Below are positions 4,433 to 8,843 of a DNA stretch of 8,843 nucleotides, piece by piece. The notes below the pieces were generated by a model. The model was not told the origin of the DNA. It saw only the letters and a list, made by a program, of their open reading frames with translations, and did no database searches. Made by a program: the position numbers and the translations under genes. This DNA comes from an uncultured Desulfovibrionaceae bacterium. Its GTDB lineage: Bacteria; Desulfobacterota; Desulfovibrionia; Desulfovibrionales; Desulfovibrionaceae. Every line of letters starts with the position of its first letter. The stretch's first letter is position 1. The stretch lies in contig CASQEL010000065.1 in assembly GCA_949427775.1 (NCBI GenBank), forward strand, positions 1-8,843. Direction: 5' to 3'.

Positions 4433-4486
4433 CGTCGCTGTAACGCGCCGATTTCCGGAATGAACAACTCCCGCATACCACATGGA

Positions 4487-5155
4487 CTATTTCTTCGTGG
4501 ACGTCACGAGTTCGGCGCCGAGAGAAAACGCCGCCCGGCAGTCCTTGGGAAAATGCTCGGCGCGGCGGCGGGTTTTGGCCTCGCCGTCAAAACACTCGCA
4601 CATATATTTGCTGTAATCGTCGAACTGGCAGGTGTCGGTGACGCGCAATGTCAGCGGCTGCCGTAGGGCGCGGCCCACGAAATCCTCTATGGAAGCCATC
4701 ATTGCGGGGTACCGCAACTCCCGCATCTGTTCTTCGGTGACGTTCATGGTGTAGATGAAGGCCGTGGGCATTCTGCGCGGGGCAATGGAACTGTATGCGG
4801 CGTCATAGACAAAGAACGGGAAGAGCAGGCGTTCCAGAAACGTGCGCATCTGACCTGAGATATCGCCGAAGTATACAGGGCTGCCGAAAATAAGCGCGTC
4901 AGCGTGCGCCGCTTCGGCCAGTACCGGTCCGAGATCGTCACGGACGGCGCAGCGTCCGTACGAGGCCCCTCCCAGTTTTTTGCAGGCAAAGCAACTGCGG
5001 CAGCCGGTATACTGGAGATCGTACAGGTGCACCAGGCGCAGGTCGGCGGATTCTCCGGGCGCGGCGGTGCCGCCCGCACCTTCCAGGGCATGTTTCAACA
5101 GTGTGGCCGTATTGCCGTGCTTGCGCGGACTGCCGTTTACGGCAAGAATGTTCAT
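4487..5155 (-). CDS. NAD(P)H-dependent FMN reductase-like flavoprotein
   Basis: The protein of 222 residues starts at ATG 5155 with AAGGAGGAGG just upstream. It has a flavodoxin-like fold: NGSPRKHGNTATLL (7-20) binds the FMN phosphate, and GSPVYFGDISGQMRTFLERL (91-110) is the second flavin contact of the NADPH-dependent FMN reductase family. Residues 52-58 (CRSCFAC) and C69 give cysteines arranged as in iron-sulfur flavoproteins, but without the full compact CX2CX2CX4-7C spacing, so an Fe-S cluster is uncertain. It probably reduces quinones or similar acceptors, or acts in electron transfer. It is transcribed divergently from the HxlR-type regulator, a common arrangement in which the regulator controls the reductase. 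Confidence 0.85.
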   Translation of the reverse strand: MNILAVNGSPRKHGNTATLLKHALEGAGGTAAPGESADLRLVHLYDLQYTGCRSCFACKKLGGASYGRCAVRDDLGPVLAEAAHADALIFGSPVYFGDISGQMRTFLERLLFPFFVYDAAYSSIAPRRMPTAFIYTMNVTEEQMRELRYPAMMASIEDFVGRALRQPLTLRVTDTCQFDDYSKYMCECFDGEAKTRRRAEHFPKDCRAAFSLGAELVTSTKK

Positions 5156-5276
5156 GACCTCCTCCTTGACGGAATATTTTTACATGGATGTGTTTTTGTA
5201 TAGCAGAATACGGTTGCAAGGGAAGATACGCAGTTTTTTCTGACTGGACCGCTCCTTCACGATTCCGGAGATTCTT
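5156..5276. promoter_or_regulatory. Divergent control region of flavoprotein and HxlR genes
   Basis: These 121 bp must hold both promoters. Candidate AT-rich elements lie at 5170-5215 (TTTTTACA, TGTATAGC), and a small inverted repeat GTAT/ATAC surrounds about 5198-5211. None matches a strong consensus. HxlR-type regulators usually bind palindromes in such divergent regions. I can locate the region but not the exact sites. Confidence 0.4.
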
Positions 5277-5651
5277 ATGGAACACCATGTCGTCAATCAC
5301 ACGACAACACAGGCTGATACGCCTTCCGCCTCGCCATATGAAGCGCCGTGCCCCCTGGTGCGGGCGCTCAAGGTCATCGGCGGAAAATGGAAATTGCCTA
5401 TCATCTGGCATACGGCGCGTGCCGGAAGCATCCGCTATAACGCGCTGCTGCGCATGCTTGTCGGCATCAGCCCCATGATGCTGACCCAGTGTCTGAAAGA
5501 GTTGGCGCAGGCGGGCGTCATCACCCGGCGCGATTACGAAGAAAATCCGCCCCGTGTCGAATACAGTCTGACCCCATGCGGCGCGGCGTTGCTTCCGACG
5601 CTGGAAGGTCTTGCCCGCTGGGGAGAGGAACACACGCCGGAGCAAGGGTGA
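5277..5651 (+). CDS. HxlR-family winged-helix transcription regulator
   Basis: The protein of 124 residues starts at an ATG with GGAG seven bases upstream. After a flexible start comes CPLVRALKVIGGKWKLPIIW (25-44), the typical opening of the HxlR DNA-binding domain. A helix-turn-helix (about 52-80, RYNALLRMLVGISPMMLTQC onward) and a wing (VITRRDYEENPPRVEYSLT) follow. The length is usual. Family members such as YodB and HypR use the N-terminal cysteine at this position (here C25) to sense quinones, diamide or other electrophiles; C71 and C101 are also present. It is divergent from the FMN reductase-like gene, its likely target. It could also regulate itself through the shared 121-bp region. 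Confidence 0.9.
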   Translation: MEHHVVNHTTTQADTPSASPYEAPCPLVRALKVIGGKWKLPIIWHTARAGSIRYNALLRMLVGISPMMLTQCLKELAQAGVITRRDYEENPPRVEYSLTPCGAALLPTLEGLARWGEEHTPEQG

Positions 5652-5807
5652 CGTTCCGTTTCGGGGGAAATGGCATATTCTGAAAGATGTTTTTTGCGGG
5701 GCGTCTCGGCGGAGCGCGGGTTCCCCGCGGCGTTCCTCGCGCGGCAGCCGCATGATGGGACAACCTCAGGGGCGCAATATTTTTTGGGCCGGGCATGCAG
5801 ATTTTTC

Positions 5808-5850
5808 TTTACAAAAAATCAGATGCCCATTAATAAGAATTGTTCCTAAC
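5808..5850 (+). promoter_or_regulatory. Promoter of rubrerythrin, with possible PerR-type site
   Basis: TTTACA (5808-5813), 17-nt spacer and TAATAA (5831-5836) make a good sigma-70 promoter 53 bp before the start codon. TTAATAAGAATTGTTCCTAA (5830-5849) overlaps the -10 and is a loose inverted repeat, as expected of a Fur/PerR-type operator. PerR control of rubrerythrin is known in Desulfovibrio by comparative genomics. The promoter is well supported, the operator weakly. Confidence 0.5.
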
Positions 5851-5888
5851 ATTGAGACAAAACCACACATGCTAACCAGGAGAATATC

Positions 5889-6392
5889 ATGAGCAAGACG
5901 CAAGAAAACCTGATGGCCGCTTTTGCCGGCGAGTCCCAGGCCAACCGCAAATATCTCGCTTTCGCCGAGGTGGCCGACAAAGAAGGCCTGCCTCAGGTCG
6001 CCAAACTGTTCCGCGCCGCCGCCGCCGCTGAAACCATTCATGCGCATGCGCATCTGCGCAACGCCGGTCACATCGGCAACACCGCCGAGAACCTCAAGGC
6101 CGCGCTGGAAGGCGAAACCTACGAATTCACCAAGATGTATCCTGAAATGATCAAGGAGGCCGAAGCCGAAGGCAACGCCTCCGTGGCCAAATACTTCGGA
6201 TATGTCAATACCGTGGAAGAAGTGCATGCCAATCTGTACAAGAAAGCCATGGCCGATCCCAAGGGTCTGGCGGAAACCGACTACTACGTGTGCAAAGTCT
6301 GCGGCTACACGCATGAAGGCCCCTGCGACAAGTGCCCCGTGTGCGGCGCCGGCGCGGCGGCGTTCGTCAATACCTCCAACTGCTGCAAGTAA
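5889..6392 (+). CDS. rbr: Rubrerythrin
   Basis: The protein of 167 residues has AGGAG seven bases before the ATG. The N-terminal four-helix ferritin-like domain carries the diiron ligands: E15 (GESQANRKY), E48 and H51 (ETIH), E76/E79 (GETYEF), and E110 with H113 (EEVH). The C-terminal rubredoxin-like domain has C135, C138, C149 and C152 (YVCKVCGY, CPVCG) to bind one iron. It reduces hydrogen peroxide to water in the cytoplasm with electrons from rubredoxin or NADH-linked reductases, and protects anaerobes from oxygen. It is shorter than the about 190-residue D. vulgaris rubrerythrin, consistent with a compact variant. A CC pair near the C-terminus (165-166) is unusual. It is a single-gene unit with its own promoter and terminator. 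Confidence 0.95.
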   Translation: MSKTQENLMAAFAGESQANRKYLAFAEVADKEGLPQVAKLFRAAAAAETIHAHAHLRNAGHIGNTAENLKAALEGETYEFTKMYPEMIKEAEAEGNASVAKYFGYVNTVEEVHANLYKKAMADPKGLAETDYYVCKVCGYTHEGPCDKCPVCGAGAAAFVNTSNCCK

Positions 6393-6451
6393 CGCGCGTA
6401 GAGCCGTCATGGTTTCAGAGCGCTGTGCAGCGCCGTCTGAATAGAGTGTTG

Positions 6452-6487
6452 CAGGGGGCGATCCGTCGAGGATCGCCCCCTGTTTAT
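6452..6487 (+). terminator. Terminator of rubrerythrin
   Basis: CAGGGGGCGATCC (6452-6464) pairs perfectly with GGATCGCCCCCTG (6470-6482) around a 5-nt loop, followed by TTTAT. The stem is strong and the T tract short. It lies 59 bases after the stop codon. Confidence 0.75.
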
Positions 6488-6489
6488 GC

Positions 6490-6892
6490 GGGAAAACGCC
6501 GGGTTCCCCGCAGGGGGCAGCCCTCATTGGAGCGGATTCGCTGTGACTTTTTACAAGATCGCCGCTGAAAGACACGCTCGTTCCGGCATGGAACAGCACA
6601 AAGACCGTGCCTGTATGCCGTCGCGGCAGCCATCTGATTTCGCGGTCGGCAGAGCATTTTCAAAGGAAAAATGCTCTGAAATGCCGTTGCGGCGCAAGGC
6701 AGGCAGGTTTTTTTATGAATATATGTCGCCGTTTTTGTCCTGTCCTGTATTTTTTATGATATAGTATTTTGATTTTTTACGAAAAAATGTAATGACGCCC
6801 TTTTATGGGGGCCGTTGCCTTTTACCTCGAAACATTCTATGTAGCCCCCTTGGTTTGTTGAAAATAGGTACCCCCCGTGGAGGAAGACGGTT
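6490..6892. other. Structured intergenic region upstream of ctpA
   Basis: These 400 bp have no supported gene. They contain several stem-loops: TGCCGTCGCGGCA (6616-6628), a 10-bp perfect stem AGAGCATTTT/AAAATGCTCT with a 7-nt loop (6651-6677), and GGGGGC/GCCCCC in the ctpA leader (about 6816-6850). A T7 run at about 6710-6716 follows a GC-rich part. An extended -10, TGATATAGT (6757-6765), is the best promoter candidate for ctpA; its -35 is not clear. A small RNA before 6716 is possible but not shown. Confidence 0.4.
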
Positions 6893-8188
6893 ATGCGTGC
6901 GGCAGTACGGTTTTGCATTCTGGCGGCGGCCCTCGCCGTCATGGGCACGGCGACGATCTGCGTCGCCGACGACAGTAAATTCGATTCTCTCAAGCGTTTC
7001 AGCCAGGTGTTGGATATGGTGGAACGCTATTACGTGCGTGATACCCCGCGCAAGGATTTGATCAACGGGGCCGTCAAGGGCATGTTGCAGGGGCTGGACC
7101 CCCATTCCACGTTTATGACCCCTGAAGAATACAAGGAAATGCAGGAAACGACCTCGGGCGAATTCTTCGGGGTGGGCATTGAAATTTCCATGGAAAACGG
7201 CCAGGTGACCGTGGTCACGCCCATCGAGGACACGCCGGGATTCCGGGCGGGCCTGCAACCCGGCGACATTATTCTGTCCATCAACGGCCAGCCCACGCAG
7301 GAGCTTTCGTTGCAGGACGTAGTGTCGCGCATCCGCGGCCCCAAGGGCAGCGAAGTCGAACTGAGCATCCTGCACAGCGATTCCAAAACCCCGCAGACCA
7401 TTCACATTGTGCGTGACGCCATCCCGTTGATCAGCGTCAAGTCCAAGGAATTGGAAAGCGGGTATTACTGGGTGCGCATCACGCGTTTCTCCGAGCGCAC
7501 CACGCAGGAATTGATGGAAGCGCTCAAGGAGGCCGCCAAAAAAGATCCCATCAAGGGCATTGTGCTTGATTTGCGCAATAACCCCGGCGGACTGCTGGAT
7601 CAGGCCGTGAGCGTGGCGGACGCTTTTCTCAAAGACGGAAACATCGTCTCCATCCGGGGCCGCAAGGAATCGTCGGTGCGTGAGTATCAGGCAAGAAACC
7701 AGAAGACCGACGTGACCGCGCCCATGGTAGTGCTGGTCAACGCCGGTTCGGCTTCGGCTTCGGAAATCGTGGCGGGCGCGTTGCGCGATCAGAAGCGGGC
7801 GCTTATCGTGGGCGAACGTACCTTCGGCAAGGGATCGGTGCAGAACATCATTCCCCTGTCCGACGGTTCCGGCCTCAAGATCACCGTAGCGTTGTATTAT
7901 ACGCCCAACGGCAGTTCCATCCAGGCCGAGGGCGTGACGCCGGATCTGGAAATTCCTTTCGAGCCGGTGCGGGCCGATGATAAAAAAGCGCCGCGTCAAA
8001 TGTTGCGCGAAAAAGATTTGTCCCGCCATCTGGAAACCAACAGCACCCGGGCGGACAGCAAAAAATCCGCTCTGCCGGGCAAGGGCAAGGCGGATGACGT
8101 GAAGGAACAGCTTGAGCGCGACAACCAGCTGCGTATGGCGTTGCAGTTCGTCAAGAGCCTGCCCAAGATGCGGGAAATAAAGCAATAG
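6893..8188 (+). CDS. ctpA: S41-family C-terminal processing protease (CtpA)
   Basis: The protein of 431 residues has GGAGG eight bases before the ATG. The signal peptide is residues 1-25 (basic start, FCILAAALAVMG core, likely cleavage after ICVA), so it acts in the periplasm. The N-terminal domain includes GLDPHSTFMTPEEY (67-80). A PDZ domain (about 95-170, GVGIEI...GFRAGLQPGDIILSINGQ) binds C-terminal tails. The S41 core has LDLRNNPGGLLDQA (225-238), catalytic S288 in NAGSASASEI, and K313 in TFGKGSVQ, with the 25-residue spacing of the Ser-Lys dyad. The C-terminal tail (from about 360) is charged and linker-like, ending in a helical segment. Such proteases cut or degrade envelope proteins, including cell wall hydrolases. 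The following gene is a probable divergent polysaccharide deacetylase, a known neighbour. Confidence 0.95.
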   Translation: MRAAVRFCILAAALAVMGTATICVADDSKFDSLKRFSQVLDMVERYYVRDTPRKDLINGAVKGMLQGLDPHSTFMTPEEYKEMQETTSGEFFGVGIEISMENGQVTVVTPIEDTPGFRAGLQPGDIILSINGQPTQELSLQDVVSRIRGPKGSEVELSILHSDSKTPQTIHIVRDAIPLISVKSKELESGYYWVRITRFSERTTQELMEALKEAAKKDPIKGIVLDLRNNPGGLLDQAVSVADAFLKDGNIVSIRGRKESSVREYQARNQKTDVTAPMVVLVNAGSASASEIVAGALRDQKRALIVGERTFGKGSVQNIIPLSDGSGLKITVALYYTPNGSSIQAEGVTPDLEIPFEPVRADDKKAPRQMLREKDLSRHLETNSTRADSKKSALPGKGKADDVKEQLERDNQLRMALQFVKSLPKMREIKQ

Positions 8189-8207
8189 AATCCGGAACAG
8201 ATGCGGA

Positions 8208-8234
8208 GGGCGCGGGAGACCGCGCTCTTTTTTT
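8208..8234 (+). terminator. Rho-independent terminator after ctpA
   Basis: GGGCGCGG (8208-8215) pairs with CCGCGCTC (8220-8227, one G-T pair) closed by a GAGA tetraloop and followed by seven T (8228-8234). It is a strong intrinsic terminator 20 bases past the stop codon. Confidence 0.88.
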
Positions 8235-8310
8235 CCCGCCCTTTTGCAGCGGATGGAAAAGCGCCGTCCGGCCGGGGCGCGGACGAAATACAGGAGAAAG
8301 GCAGGCGGGC

Positions 8311-8843
8311 GTGAAAACGGGTGGTGCGGCACATTTCTGGCTTGTGGGAGAGCTGCTGTGGGGAGCGGCGCTCTGGATGCTGATCTTCGGCCCGGCGGCG
8401 TTTTCCGATGCGGGAGGACAGGTTCCGTTTCCGCCGGAGGTTCGTCTTCCCGTGGCCCCGCCGGAAACGCCGCCCTACATCCCGGAAGACGAGACTACGC
8501 TGGCGGCGGGTGTGCGTCTGGCGGACGCCGCGCTGCTGCAGACCATGCGGCAACTCGGCGTGGAGACGGCCGGCGTGCAGTTTCTGGCCGTGGAAGAACG
8601 TACCGTCCCCGCTCCGGTCGAAGGCGCGACCGGGGAACGGTATCTTTTCCAGCACGTGCAGATTGCCCTGGAATGCCCGGCCCTGCGCTTTATGCTGGCG
8701 CTGCGCGGCGTGCTCCAACGGTTCGGGGAAGGGCTGCGGCTGTTCTGGGAGCCGCGCGGCCGCGTGTACATCAGCGTCAACAATGTTCCCACGCATGAAA
8801 TCAGTCTGGTGGGGCAGGGCGTGTTGCCGGTCAATCTGGCCGT
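8311..8843 (+). CDS. Membrane-anchored protein, N-terminal part (possible divergent polysaccharide deacetylase)
   Basis: An open frame of 177 codons starts at GTG 8311 and runs off the right edge. AGGAG lies 14 bases upstream and a GGCGGG closer, so the start is only fairly sure. Residues 8-27 (HFWLVGELLWGAALWMLIFG) form one membrane segment or signal anchor. Then a proline-rich linker (FPPEVRLPVAPPETPPYIPE) and an alpha/beta region (about 65-177) follow. I do not see catalytic motifs in the part present. The family call is based on context: in many proteobacteria a divergent polysaccharide deacetylase gene (YibQ-like) follows ctpA. Codon use and high GC agree with its neighbours. A terminator and about 75 bp separate it from ctpA, so it may have a promoter of its own or rely on readthrough. 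Confidence 0.6.
   Translation, partial: MKTGGAAHFWLVGELLWGAALWMLIFGPAAFSDAGGQVPFPPEVRLPVAPPETPPYIPEDETTLAAGVRLADAALLQTMRQLGVETAGVQFLAVEERTVPAPVEGATGERYLFQHVQIALECPALRFMLALRGVLQRFGEGLRLFWEPRGRVYISVNNVPTHEISLVGQGVLPVNLA

Noticed and set aside
5766..6599. 277-codon minus-strand frame opposite rubrerythrin
   Set aside because: It is a shadow of the rubrerythrin gene, produced by high third-position GC; it crosses that gene's promoter and terminator.
6803..8332. 509-codon minus-strand frame opposite ctpA
   Set aside because: It is the antisense of a clear S41 protease in GC-rich codon use; the histidine- and arginine-rich translation shows no family motif.
8244..8798. 184-codon plus-strand frame over the last gene
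   Set aside because: Its glycine- and arginine-rich translation is the out-of-frame shadow of the frame from 8311, which has a membrane segment and stays open to the end.
1..8843. CRISPR array, tRNA, rRNA or prophage attachment site
   Set aside because: No regularly spaced direct repeats, no cloverleaf or rRNA-like sequence, and no flanking duplication were seen on either strand.

Overview
The window looks like chromosome of a Desulfovibrionaceae-type sulfate reducer. This is inferred from the GC-rich codon use, a rubrerythrin gene, an S41 protease followed by a probable divergent polysaccharide deacetylase, and tail-collar cassettes of the kind found in Desulfovibrio prophages. No 16S rRNA or other taxonomic marker is present, so the assignment is an inference.

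Positions 1-2840 are a decayed, rearranged prophage tail-fibre locus. Five alternative 3' cassettes of a tail-collar/tail-fibre gene lie in alternating orientation: 1 (minus), 2 (plus), 3 (minus), 4 (plus) and 5 (minus). Cassettes 2 and 3 are intact and convergent, with stop codons 4 bp apart. Their collar ends form a 52-bp inverted repeat, as in an invertible segment or shufflon. Cassette 4 carries a one-base frameshift. Cassette 5 has lost its collar end and carries a frameshift and a nonsense codon. No cassette has a convincing ribosome binding site, so they are probably silent 3' ends that swap onto an expressed gene outside the window. No recombinase lies in the window.

Each divergent junction between cassettes (1|2 and 3|4) holds a homologous spacer of about 520 bp. 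Each spacer contains a near-perfect AT palindrome, a promoter, a short arginine-rich leader frame, a 23-residue hydrophobic peptide gene overlapping the leader by ATGA, a conserved stem-loop, and a rho-independent terminator. A third, truncated copy of the peptide gene lies beside cassette 5. These self-contained units of about 275 nt, with a possible SD-sequestering leader and a 10-nt 3' complement to it, resemble hok- or ibs-type type I toxin genes. This is the least explained and most interesting content of the window.

Positions 2688-2839 hold the C-terminal remnant of an IS110-like transposase. About 290 bp without a supported gene follows.

Positions 3131-8843 are ordinary chromosomal genes: a nitroreductase (minus) divergent from a YigZ/IMPACT protein (plus); a cysteine-containing NADPH-dependent FMN reductase-like flavoprotein (minus) divergent from an HxlR-type regulator (plus), probably a redox or electrophile-sensing pair; rubrerythrin with its own promoter and terminator; the S41/PDZ C-terminal processing protease CtpA with a strong terminator; and the N-terminal part of the next gene, which runs off the window.
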